Positions 34,749 through 45,778 of a stretch of 64,000 nucleotides of DNA are shown one piece after another. Origin of the DNA: Morella rubra (Eukaryota > Streptophyta > Magnoliopsida > Fagales > Myricaceae); assembly GCA_003952965.2 (NCBI GenBank), contig CM025851.1, positions 8,039,647 through 8,103,646 on the forward strand. The letters are read 5' to 3'. The notes under the pieces are model-generated. The model made no database searches. It was not told the origin of the DNA and saw only the letters and a program-made list of their open reading frames with translations. The number at the start of each line of letters is the position of its first letter. Within the stretch, counting starts at the first letter, position 1. Position numbers and translations under genes: made by a program.

Positions 34749-37700
34749 ATGGTGGCTTTGTCGGTGAAGCCCATGTTTACCATTCTAGTGGTCTCTCTCG
34801 CTCTCCTCGTCGCCATTGTTTTGGTTTCGTCTCCTTCTCCATTCTCCCAGAGCTCGCTTCCATCGAACTCACCGCTGTCAGTCTTCAGTTCATTGTGCTT
34901 TTCTTCTTGTTTTTGTCTTATTAATTGGGTTATTTTTTTCCCCTGCGGTGATTGGGCAACTGGAAAGTATAGGAAAATGGAAAAAACAAGAGTTTTTTTT
35001 GGAGATTTAGATTGTCTTATGATTGATGTGCTTAGATTTTCTTGTTCTGGTTTGTTGTTTAGTAAGAAAAATGCAGGAAATAAAAGGAAACAGAAGGAAA
35101 GAGCGTGAAATCTCTAGAACTATGATTTTTTTTTTTTCACTTGCCAATTGGGATTGAAGGGACTGTAATTACACTACAATTTTGTGCTTCATCCTGGTAA
35201 TTGGATGTATTTAACTGTTTTCTTTCTCGGACACAAATATTCTAGACTTTCTTTCCCTTGCATTTTGTGTTGTTTTCTAAGATAGTGTGGGAGAAGAAAA
35301 TAAACTGGAGTGTTGGGATCTTAGGCATTTTGCTATGTTGTCATTGTACGGAATAAAACGTAGGATAATATATTAAATTCAAAATTTTCATTTTGTTATC
35401 ATTTTCTCAGTTTTCCAGCATTTGATTGGAGGTTTGCAAGTTTGCCCTTGTGGGTATTGTTTCTTATATATGACTTTTTGCATGCAGAGGGAAATCGGAG
35501 ATCTGGGGTGTCCGGAGGATCGTTGAATGGAGACCTTGCAAATGGTGGCAACAAGGAGATTTAACTGGTAAGTAAAGCTTCAAGTGTACTTTTCTTCATC
35601 ATTGAAAAACTCATTTCAATCGTTGTGAATGGTATTGGATTTGTGACGTAGCCTGTGAATATATTATTTGAAATGTCAGAATCTTTTGTTAAATATGGAG
35701 CATAATTTGATAAGATCCAAGAAGAAACAAATAATTTTACATAAAGCAGTGAATTAGCGTTTTTATTGGCCTGTAATTGTCCTGAATATCTTTTGTTTTG
35801 AAAATTACTGATGTCTTTTGGGCATCTGAAGATCATAGGGTATAATTTCTTTTGCTACATTGGGATGGAGATAGAACTTTAGTTCGGCTAGGATTTCCAA
35901 TTGGTCTTTTTATATTCTGAGTTAATCTTAATTGGCGTTCATTGCAGACAATTGCATTGGTTTTTTGTTGAAATGCTGCAGCTCTGCGGGTTGAGAGTAA
36001 TGGATACATCCGAGTGGATTGCTATGGTGGCCTCAATCAGATGCGAAGAGATGTGAGTGCTTAGAGGACCTGTATAATTACAAATTCAGATCTTTATGAA
36101 AATCATTTCCAATCGCTGCTTTGGTACCAATGGAATGTTGTTTATATTGAGTGCAGTTGTGTGATGGTGTTGGTATTGCCCGTCTGTTAAATGCAACCCT
36201 GGTTTTGCCAAAGTTTGAGGTGGCTGCATATTGGAATGAATCGAGGTAATTCATTTTTCACCTATGTTCGAAACTCTATAAGATGTATTTTTTTTGCTCT
36301 CAAGAACTTGTTTGCGGTTTCAGAAGAAGATAATTCCTAGTTTGCTTTTTGTTTGGCTTTATGTTTTGTACAACACTTATATAATTAGGTTATCATTATT
36401 ATACTTAGTCATAATGAGAATCTACTCATTTCTTTCCCAGAAGTTATTTACTTTCTGTCAATGCTAGCCTTCTCAAACTTCTCATTTTTGTATCAGCTTT
36501 TCTGCATTTTAACTAGTTTGGTAGAAGACTAACAAGATTGTTTTAGAGAGTGCTTACATTACCAATATTCTGACCATTCTCTTTAATTGGAGTTTACTTG
36601 ATCTGATGGCTGAATAGAATGCCTCTTTTCTTTCTTTTTTCTTTTTTTTTTTCTGATATTCAGAATTTTTGAATTGTTTATATTTGCGAGATACCATGTG
36701 CCAGAGGCTAAATGGTTTCCCCAAGCATTGGCATAAATACTGTTATTTTTGGTTTTTAAAATATAACATCCTCGTGTAACCATTTATCTTGACCTCAGTG
36801 GCTTTGCAGATGTATTTGATGTTGAGTACTTCATTCAGCAGATGAATGGCTTTGTTAAGGTTGTGAAAGAGTTACCACCAGAGATGGCATCAAAAGAGCC
36901 GTTTCGAGTTAACTGTAGTAAACGCAAAGGCCAGTTTGATTACGTTGAAAGTGTTCTTCCCTCTTTGTTGGAACACCATTACATTTCCCTTACACCAGCA
37001 ATGAGCCAAAGAAGAGACAGGTATTCTGATAGATCTTCATTTATTTCTTATTAGTCCCACTGGCACAAGGTTGATTATTGGACAGACATAATAGGATCCA
37101 TTTTTTCCTCAAGGGTTCAACTGTCTAACTACGGTATGTTGTTTTGTGATGACGATGTTTTAATTTGAGGGGCTGGCAGCATATCCTAAGATTTGGTCGT
37201 GTAAACACCTGGCAGCTTAATCCCATTTTTGTTGTACTCATTACTATAAAAGCAATTGGCTGATGTTAAGAACAAGGGTTTTACCTTCCATTTTGTACCT
37301 GCTTTTCTTTTGATTCACCAGATCTGTGATTTTCTTGGTTTACTCCTGAGCACTGTCTTTTCTACTTCTTCAAGGTATCCTCAATATGCTAAAGCTGCCT
37401 TCTGTCAAGCTTGTTACAATGCATTGCGCCTGACAAGATCCTTGGAGAGGAAAGCCTCCAAGCTTCTCGAAGCTATACCCAAACCCTTTCTCTCACTTCA
37501 CCTTCGCTTTGAGCCAGACATGGTAGCGTACAGCCAGTGTGAATACCCAGGTCTTTCACCTGCCTCTAACATAGCCATTGAGGCAGCACGGGGAGATAGA
37601 AAACCATGGACTGGAGAGTTAGCCCTTATTTGGAGAAAACGTGGGAAATGTCCTTTCACCCCTAATGAGACATCCTTCATACTTCAAGCACTTTCCATAC

Positions 37701-38107
37701 CAACAAACACAAATATATATCTGGCAGCCGGGGATGGTCTGATGGAACTTGAAGGTTTAACAAGTGTTTACACTAATGTAGTTACTAAGTCTAGCGTCCT
37801 TAGCAGTGAGGATTTTACGAGCATGCATGGGAACACAAAGGCTGCATTGGATTATTTTGTGTCTATTAACAGTGATTCTTATGTGGCAACATATTTTGGT
37901 AATATGGATAAGATGGTTGCAGCAATGAGAGCTCTCAAGGGGCTCTATAAAACTCTTTTTTTGAGCAGAAGAGCCTTCGCGGAGTTCACTTCACAGGGTT
38001 TTAGAGAGAAATATCTGATGCAAGCCCTATGGAAGGCTCATAGAGATGATTATGTCATGGGGAGAGGGTCTGCTTTGCCCGACTGTTTCTGTGAATTCAG
38101 ATTGTGA
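34749..38107 (+). CDS. O-fucosyltransferase family protein, similar to At1g52630
   Basis: Golgi type II membrane glycosyltransferase of the plant O-FucT (GT106/GT65-like) family. Inferred exons: 34749-34876, 35488-35567, 35982-36052, 36157-36245, 36799-37020, 37375-38107; frames join to 440 residues, the usual size. A short N-terminal tail is followed by a membrane anchor (about residues 9-28), then the GDP-fucose-transferase core: GGLNQMRRD from residue 85, HLRFEPD (239-245) with the conserved Arg, YLAAGDG, and a C-terminal ALPDCFCEF ending. Acceptor substrates of this subgroup are not established. The 3' half of the gene is duplicated just downstream in damaged form. Confidence 0.9.
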
Positions 38108-38812
38108 TTCTACATTTCAGGACCTTTCCATTTGTGCATTATTTTTTAATTTTTTTTGCATGTGATATCAACCTTTGTAGCTTATGGGGATTAAAGGGTA
38201 GAAGGGCTATGTGGGGGTATTGAAGATGTTCCTCCTGACAACTTTTCTTATACGTTCTCATCTAATTTGACTACTCTGATTTTGTAACTCAGCCCCAAGT
38301 TGGGAGATCACATAAAATTGAAGCCATTTTGTTCTGCCACCAATGAGGGTAGTTCTCTTCCTTTATTTTGATAGTCACTTCCTCACTTCATCCTCTATAC
38401 GCTTATGTACGAACTTCTGGCATCTGGTACGCTAGTTAATATATTATACGTGAGCTCAACAAACATTATCTTTTTTGGGAAGTGACACAATATTATCATA
38501 CTTTCATGTTATATATAATGCACATATCATGATTATAATGATGTTCTCGTGTAATTCCAAGCTAAGGTTGGTATAGGTGACTTACTTTTGTATCAGCTCA
38601 CATCCCTATGCTTCACTAACCTACCAGAGAGATTTCAGAAATAAAGAACTAGCCGATCTCTTGAGCAGTTTGCTCTTTATGTTTGGCGTCCTCTCATTCA
38701 TCTTAAAGAAGTAAGCTGGAGAAGAAATCTGACTTCCACCAAACCTTAATGCCCAAGAGGCTAAATGGCCCCAAGCATTGTAAATAATAGTTCCAGGTGG
38801 CTAGACATTCAG
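38108..38812. repeat. Eroded third copy of O-FucT 3' flank
   Basis: Resembles 40,001-40,645 and 44,306-44,950 in order (gtagcttatggggattaaag, then the ctcatctaatttgac block) but with short losses and a few substitutions from about 38,360 on. It ends in a mosaic where flank sequence meets O-FucT intron 4 sequence (agaggctaaatgg, near 38756). Confidence 0.65.
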
Positions 38813-39931
38813 CAGATGAATGGCTTCCTCATCAAAAGAAGTTAACTGTAGTAAACGCCCAGTTTGAACGTTGAAAGTGTTCTTCCCTCTTTGTTGGAAC
38901 ACCATTACATTTCCCTTACACCAGCAATGTATTCTGATAGGTCCCACTGGCACAAGGTTGATTATTGGACAGACATAATAGGATCCATTTTTTCCTCAAG
39001 GGTTCAACTGTCTAACTACGGTATGTTGTTTTGTGATGACCTGGCAGCATATCCTAAGATTTGGTCGTGTAAACACCTGGCAGCTTAATCCCATTTTTGT
39101 TGTACTCATTACTATAAAAGCAATTGGCTGATGTTAAGAACAAGGGTTTTACCTTCCATTTTGTACCTGCTTTTCTTTTGATTCACCAGATCTGTGATTT
39201 TCTTGGTTTACTCCTGAGCACTGTCTTTTCTACTTCTTCAAGGTATCCTCAATATGCTAAAGCTGCCTTCTGTCAAGCTTGTTACAATGCATTGCGCCTG
39301 ACAAGATCCTTGGAGAGGAAAGCCTCCAAGCTTCTCGAAGGCTTTGAGCCAGACATGGTAGCGTACAGCTGTGAATACCCAGGTCTTTCACCTGCCTCTA
39401 ACATAGCCATTGAGGCAGCACGGGGAGATAGAAAACCATGGACTGGAGAGTTAGCCCTTATTTCGTGGGAAATGTCCTTTCACCCCTAATGAGACATCCT
39501 TCATACTTCAAGCACTTTCCATACCAACAAACACAAATATATATCTGGCAGCCGGGGATGGTCTGATGGAACTTGAAGGTTTAACAAGTGTTTACACTAA
39601 TGTAGTTACTAAGTCTAGCGTCCTTAGCAGTGAGGATTTTACGAGCATGCATGGGAACACAAAGGCTGCATTGGATTATTTTGTGTCTATTAACAGTGAT
39701 TCTTATGTGGCAACATATTTTGGTAATATGGATAAGATGGTTGCAGCAATGAGAGCTCTCAAGGGGCTCTATAAAACTCTTTTTTTGAGCAGAAGAGCCT
39801 TCGCGGAGTTCACTTCACAGGGTTTTAGAGAGAAATATCTGATGCAAGCCCTATGGAAGGCTCATAGAGATGATTATGTCATGGGGAGAGGGTCTGCTTT
39901 GCCCGACTGTTTCTGTGAATTCAGATTGTGA
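38813..39931 (+). pseudogene. Damaged partial second copy of O-FucT exons 5-6
   Basis: Carries parts of exon 5 and exon 6 of the O-FucT gene with no promoter or exons 1-4. Exon 5 has lost several blocks, including most codons between NGF and the VNCS region. In exon 6 about 33 bp encoding the HLR segment of the catalytic motif are missing (the sequence jumps from LLE to FEPD near 39340), then 3 bp (one Gln codon) near 39369, then 8 bp near 39464 that shift the frame. From 39,566 on, the sequence matches the intact gene. It cannot make a working enzyme. Confidence 0.85.
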
Positions 39932-41473
39932 TTCTACATTTCAGGACCTTTCCATTTGTGCATTATTTTTTAATTTTTTTTGCATGTGATATCAACCTTT
40001 GTAGCTTATGGGGATTAAAGGGTAGAAGGGCTATGTGGGGGTATTGAAGATGTTCCTCCTGACAACTTTTCTTATACGTTCTCATCTAATTTGACTACTC
40101 TGATTTTGTAACTCAGCCCCAAGTTGGGAGATCACATAAAATTGAAGCCATTTTGTTCTGCCACCAATGAGGGTAGTTCTCTTCCTTTATTTTGATAGTC
40201 ACTTCCTCACTTCTCCGCCCCCCACCCCGCATCCTCTCTCTCGCTCTTTCTGAGATACGCGCATGTACGAACTTCTATATTAAATTTATCTGGTATATAA
40301 TCGCTAGTTAATAATATTATACGTGACTCTCAAAAGCATTATCTTTTTTGGGAAGTTACACAATATTATCATACTTTCATGTTATATATAATGATATTAT
40401 TATTACATAACATGATTATAATGATGTTCTCTATCATTCCAAGCTAAGGTAGTGGTATAGGTGATCACTTTTGTATCACCAAAATGCATCCCTTGCTTAC
40501 ATAAAAACATCAAGAGATTTCAGAAATAAAGAAAGACTAGCCGATTTAAATGCATTTGTTTTCATTTTGGCGTCCTCTTTCATCTTAAAGAACTCTGTAA
40601 TGGAAAGAAATTTAAGGATTTTCCTTCCACCAAACTTAATGCCAAAAGGCAACGTTAATATGTTCAGGTGCTAGACAGTCATCCTCTTGCATTAATGAGG
40701 CATCCAACACGTGGGGAGAAACACCTTCTCTTTATGATTTTTTTTTCCCTCCACTGATTTAGCTATGCACATGATATACGCTGCCTGTGCATACAAGCAA
40801 CTAGGTCAGCCAATTGTTCTGATGCTCTAGGCTTTCTGAAACTGAGGAGCTAAAACTTCATGGGTCATTTCCTTCGCAGAGCGCTGCAATACCCAATAAG
40901 AATTATTGAACACTAACAATTACAATATTAGAAGACAAATATACTACCTCACACCTCCAAAGTGAATGCAAGCTTGCTTCATTGCCTTTTTCACATGAAG
41001 ATTTGCTCTGATACCATAAAAACTCGTTGGTTTGTATAAGACACCTTTTTTTTCTATGATAGAATAAGGACCAGTAAATGGACAAGTATATGATTTACTT
41101 GCCCTTGAATGGCAACACACTGCCTGCACAAGCACCGTAAACTGAGATTAGTCCAACATCAAAAGTAGCTATCTCCAAAACTATAATTGAACAAAAACAT
41201 TAACTGCAATAGCCAGTTAGGAATTACTTACCAAGTTTCTTCTTTACAGTCATGTTGATTTTGATGGATCCCCCAGAGCCCTCTTAACATTATAGGTTCA
41301 TCAATCAGCTGACCAGTTGATGATAGCCCCCTTAGTGAAGCGGACAATAAGCAGTCTGAGACTATCCCTAGAGAGACTATCACATTAGGTGCGTTATCAA
41401 TACCAAGGTATGATACCCCGCACATTTGAGGCGCAGCTGGATGAGGTACTTCAACTATTATTGCTTCCCTACC

Positions 41474-43939
41474 TCACTGACGCTTTGGATCTTCCAGTTT
41501 TAGATCTTCAGGCTTGTAGTCCTCAATCAATGCCTGTATAATAAGTGAAGCATCAGAAGTCCTTCCTCCAGGTACATATTGGTTAAGTTTAAGTGAGTAT
41601 TTGGCAGCAGTTTGGAGCTCCTTTTCATTCAAATTACATGAGATAATGTTCTTCCATTCCTTTGATCTTCCTTCCAAGCAAATACCATGTAACAGGGCAG
41701 CAAAAGAAACAGAATCTAAAAGGAAGCCCCTACTGATCCTCTTATCACTTAACTGTGAAGCGGTTTTAGCCATCCCATGTTGGCAAAGGCAAATGATAAT
41801 GGAATTATATGCTGCAGTCAATTGGATCCATCCATCTGACGTCATCATTCCGAAAAAATCCAGAAACATAGACCTATCTTTCTCCTGAAGCTCATTGCTT
41901 CCCATAGGAATTGCACTGGGCGCAGTATTTACAAACCCATTTACAAGATAATTAAAAGTAACATCATTAGGAATGCACTTGCTCTTCAGCATCAGTTCGA
42001 AAAAGGAGGCTGCTCTTGCAAGTTTACACGCTTTACAAAAGCTTCCAATAAGTACACTGTATGTGACAACATTTGGCTCCAAACCACAGGACTGCATCTC
42101 TCTGAAAGTTTTCTCAGCTCTTGTGGAATCTCCAATACGGCAAAACCCATTAATGAGGGAGGTGTATGTGACCACATTTGGCTTGCATCTCTGTTTCACC
42201 ATCAGCCCAAAAACCTTTAGTGCACCATCCAAGTCATGCTGCTTTATGTACCCATCAATAAGTGTGGTATAAGTAAAGACATCTGGAGCATGATGCCTTT
42301 TCCTCATACTAGCAATACATGAGAATGCGTCCTTCATCATACCAAATTTGCAGAAGCCTTTAATCATGGCATTGTACCCCACAACACCAGGGTCTGTACC
42401 CTTTTCAATCACAAACTCAAAGAGTTTCTTTGCCTCCTCGATGTCACCATTTCTGATGAATCCATCCACCATAGTGGCATAGACAAATTCATCAGGTTCC
42501 AAATTTTGGTCAAGCATCTCGACAAGCAGGAGCTTGGCAGCAGGAAGCCTCCCTTTCTTGCATAATCCACTCATTAAAACATTGAAAATAGGAGCATCAG
42601 GCAACACTCCCCTTTCCATCATTTTGTCCCACATGGTAGATGCAACATCAACTTCCCCTGCAATAACGAGTCCATGGATGAGAGCTCCATAAGAAACCAA
42701 ATCAGGTTTTTGTCCTCCTTCTATCATCTTAATAAGCAAGTCTGAGGCCCTAAAGTATTCCCCTTGTCTGCAATAGACTTGTATAATAGGAGTGTAAGTG
42801 AACTTGTTTGGAATTAATCCCCTTTGCAATGCCTGCTGCAGAAGTTGAACAGCTTCCTTAACCTCCCCTTCCCTGCATGAACCATTAATCAGTATATTGT
42901 AGGTTATGATGTCTGGCTCACAACCACTCTCAATCATTCTCCTCATTATCTTCACCCCTTCAACTGCACGACCAATCTTATATTGAGCATCAATTATATT
43001 GTTATATACTTGAACATTAAGATTCAAACCCCTCTCCTTCATTTCCACCAAAAGTCGATCGATAGCTTCAAAGTTCCCTTCCTTGCAAAACCCCTTTATC
43101 ATAGCCCCATAAGTCTCCAATGCAGGCAAGAATCCCTTCAATTTCAACTCCTTAAAAAGCCCATAGGCACTTTCAAGATCACCTATTCTGCAATACCCAT
43201 CTATAAGCGTATTGTAAAATACAACATGTGGTATGCAACCCTTACCCCACCTACTTTCAATCATCTTCCTACCTTCCTTGACCTTCCCTTCTTTACACAA
43301 ACACCTAACCATAATACAAGTACTATAATTATCCACACAAGAATTGTCACGCATTTCATCATACACCCGGAACGCGATTTCAATTCTCTGATTCTTCACA
43401 AGAACGTCAAGCAACGAATTACATGCGACGACACTCGGAACGCCCTTATGCGCGTCACCCACCATATAATATAATTCAAGAGCCTTATCTACAAACCCAG
43501 AATCCGCATACGCTTGAACTAAAGCGCTTAATGCTTCGCTGGTCGGCTTCAGTTCTTCAAGTTTCATACTGTTCAATACCAATTCAATCTCAGAAAACAC
43601 TTTAAACTTCGCCAAAAGCTTCAAAAGCGAAGAATATGCAGACCCATCTAGCGAACAATTATACGGTGGCTTCGAGGCCCAATCGAAGAACTTTAAACCC
43701 AATTCTACGTCGTATATTCGATCTAAAACGTGATGGGCAATGTCCGAAACAAGGACTTCGGATTCGGCGAAGCGGGTTTCAAGGGCCTGCTCCCATTTGT
43801 CACTGTTTTTCAGGATATGGAGGCTATCTTGGACTATTTTGATGTGGGACCTGAAGGGAAAGGGCACAGAAGCAGCAGAAGAAGAAGTGGGTTTCGGGTT
43901 GTGAAGAGGTTTGATGCGCGAGAGAACTGTTTTAGACAT
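41474..43939 (-). CDS. PPR protein, P class, similar to At1g52620 (copy A)
   Basis: Single-exon gene of 821 codons from a true ATG (MSKTVLSRIKPL, almost the same start as recalled for At1g52620, 819 residues). A Ser/Pro-rich basic presequence is followed by many tandem 35-residue PPR motifs through most of the protein (for example YNTLIDGYCRIGDLESAYGL and YTSLINGFCRIGDSTRAEKT) and an acidic/charged C-terminus. No E/DYW extension, so an RNA-binding P-class factor, probably mitochondrial. Identical to the copy at 45779-48244. Short frames between 40903 and 41425 downstream of the stop look like 3' UTR or UTR introns, not added protein. Confidence 0.93.
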   Translation of the reverse strand: MSKTVLSRIKPLHNPKPTSSSAASVPFPFRSHIKIVQDSLHILKNSDKWEQALETRFAESEVLVSDIAHHVLDRIYDVELGLKFFDWASKPPYNCSLDGSAYSSLLKLLAKFKVFSEIELVLNSMKLEELKPTSEALSALVQAYADSGFVDKALELYYMVGDAHKGVPSVVACNSLLDVLVKNQRIEIAFRVYDEMRDNSCVDNYSTCIMVRCLCKEGKVKEGRKMIESRWGKGCIPHVVFYNTLIDGYCRIGDLESAYGLFKELKLKGFLPALETYGAMIKGFCKEGNFEAIDRLLVEMKERGLNLNVQVYNNIIDAQYKIGRAVEGVKIMRRMIESGCEPDIITYNILINGSCREGEVKEAVQLLQQALQRGLIPNKFTYTPIIQVYCRQGEYFRASDLLIKMIEGGQKPDLVSYGALIHGLVIAGEVDVASTMWDKMMERGVLPDAPIFNVLMSGLCKKGRLPAAKLLLVEMLDQNLEPDEFVYATMVDGFIRNGDIEEAKKLFEFVIEKGTDPGVVGYNAMIKGFCKFGMMKDAFSCIASMRKRHHAPDVFTYTTLIDGYIKQHDLDGALKVFGLMVKQRCKPNVVTYTSLINGFCRIGDSTRAEKTFREMQSCGLEPNVVTYSVLIGSFCKACKLARAASFFELMLKSKCIPNDVTFNYLVNGFVNTAPSAIPMGSNELQEKDRSMFLDFFGMMTSDGWIQLTAAYNSIIICLCQHGMAKTASQLSDKRISRGFLLDSVSFAALLHGICLEGRSKEWKNIISCNLNEKELQTAAKYSLKLNQYVPGGRTSDASLIIQALIEDYKPEDLKLEDPKRQ

Positions 43940-44305
43940 GGCAGAGGAGCTGAGAGTGTGGGGGTTTGTTCATCACTGAGCTTAGGTTCTCGATGCTGTT
44001 CTTGGGAGAATGGTCACACTATACCCGCTGATTCTTTTCTATGCAAATGGCTGAGACTTGAGTGTTCTTTGTTCTGTTTTCCTGACTAAATTGAAAATGG
44101 CGAGAGTTCGCTTGGCGCGTTTTGCTCCAACAGTACATTAACATTGACGTTCATTTTTTCCTATGGTTTTTTAAAAAAGCCCGATGATATGACCTTTTGC
44201 TCTGATTTGTTGCTCGTTTTGGCAACGCAATATGCATTGTACTGGTTGTAATTCACTTCGCAAATTATATTTCTTATTTTGCTTAAATTATTATAACGAT
44301 ATTTT
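43940..44305. promoter_or_regulatory. Upstream region of PPR copy A, and repeat junction
   Basis: About 360 bp containing the 5' UTR and promoter-proximal DNA of the minus-strand PPR gene, ending at the tandem junction 44300-44302. In copy B the same DNA continues into unique sequence at 48605, so the promoter of copy A is cut off about 360 bp upstream of its ATG by the O-FucT flank. Confidence 0.5.
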
Positions 44306-45778
44306 GTAGCTTATGGGGATTAAAGGGTAGAAGGGCTATGTGGGGGTATTGAAGATGTTCCTCCTGACAACTTTTCTTATACGTTCTCATCTAATTTGAC
44401 TACTCTGATTTTGTAACTCAGCCCCAAGTTGGGAGATCACATAAAATTGAAGCCATTTTGTTCTGCCACCAATGAGGGTAGTTCTCTTCCTTTATTTTGA
44501 TAGTCACTTCCTCACTTCTCCGCCCCCCACCCCGCATCCTCTCTCTCGCTCTTTCTGAGATACGCGCATGTACGAACTTCTATATTAAATTTATCTGGTA
44601 TATAATCGCTAGTTAATAATATTATACGTGACTCTCAAAAGCATTATCTTTTTTGGGAAGTTACACAATATTATCATACTTTCATGTTATATATAATGAT
44701 ATTATTATTACATAACATGATTATAATGATGTTCTCTATCATTCCAAGCTAAGGTAGTGGTATAGGTGATCACTTTTGTATCACCAAAATGCATCCCTTG
44801 CTTACATAAAAACATCAAGAGATTTCAGAAATAAAGAAAGACTAGCCGATTTAAATGCATTTGTTTTCATTTTGGCGTCCTCTTTCATCTTAAAGAACTC
44901 TGTAATGGAAAGAAATTTAAGGATTTTCCTTCCACCAAACTTAATGCCAAAAGGCAACGTTAATATGTTCAGGTGCTAGACAGTCATCCTCTTGCATTAA
45001 TGAGGCATCCAACACGTGGGGAGAAACACCTTCTCTTTATGATTTTTTTTTCCCTCCACTGATTTAGCTATGCACATGATATACGCTGCCTGTGCATACA
45101 AGCAACTAGGTCAGCCAATTGTTCTGATGCTCTAGGCTTTCTGAAACTGAGGAGCTAAAACTTCATGGGTCATTTCCTTCGCAGAGCGCTGCAATACCCA
45201 ATAAGAATTATTGAACACTAACAATTACAATATTAGAAGACAAATATACTACCTCACACCTCCAAAGTGAATGCAAGCTTGCTTCATTGCCTTTTTCACA
45301 TGAAGATTTGCTCTGATACCATAAAAACTCGTTGGTTTGTATAAGACACCTTTTTTTTCTATGATAGAATAAGGACCAGTAAATGGACAAGTATATGATT
45401 TACTTGCCCTTGAATGGCAACACACTGCCTGCACAAGCACCGTAAACTGAGATTAGTCCAACATCAAAAGTAGCTATCTCCAAAACTATAATTGAACAAA
45501 AACATTAACTGCAATAGCCAGTTAGGAATTACTTACCAAGTTTCTTCTTTACAGTCATGTTGATTTTGATGGATCCCCCAGAGCCCTCTTAACATTATAG
45601 GTTCATCAATCAGCTGACCAGTTGATGATAGCCCCCTTAGTGAAGCGGACAATAAGCAGTCTGAGACTATCCCTAGAGAGACTATCACATTAGGTGCGTT
45701 ATCAATACCAAGGTATGATACCCCGCACATTTGAGGCGCAGCTGGATGAGGTACTTCAACTATTATTGCTTCCCTACC

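Larger units (their letters stand above)
36703..40645. repeat. Tandem duplication of O-FucT 3' half plus flank
   Basis: Copy 1 runs from about 36,703 to 38,752 and copy 2 from about 38,753 to 40,645. Outer arms are close to identical: the exon 6 3' portion (37739-38107 versus 39545-39931) encodes the same residues. The arms facing the junction are eroded: 38,360-38,752 is a shortened form of 40,205-40,645, and 38,753-39,480 a shortened form of 36,703-37,670. Confidence 0.75.

Noticed and set aside
37256..37374. Upstream extension of O-FucT exon 6
   Set aside because: It opens with a non-ATG codon and is intron 5; the family alignment and a splice acceptor put the exon start at 37375.
40903..41425. 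Short minus-strand frames downstream of the 821-codon PPR stop (also at 45208-45730)
   Set aside because: They follow the stop, lack PPR motifs and are best explained as 3' UTR; their recurrence only reflects the tandem duplication.
42983..43474. 163-codon plus-strand frame inside the PPR gene
   Set aside because: Antisense shadow of PPR coding sequence; starts and ends follow the minus-strand codon pattern.
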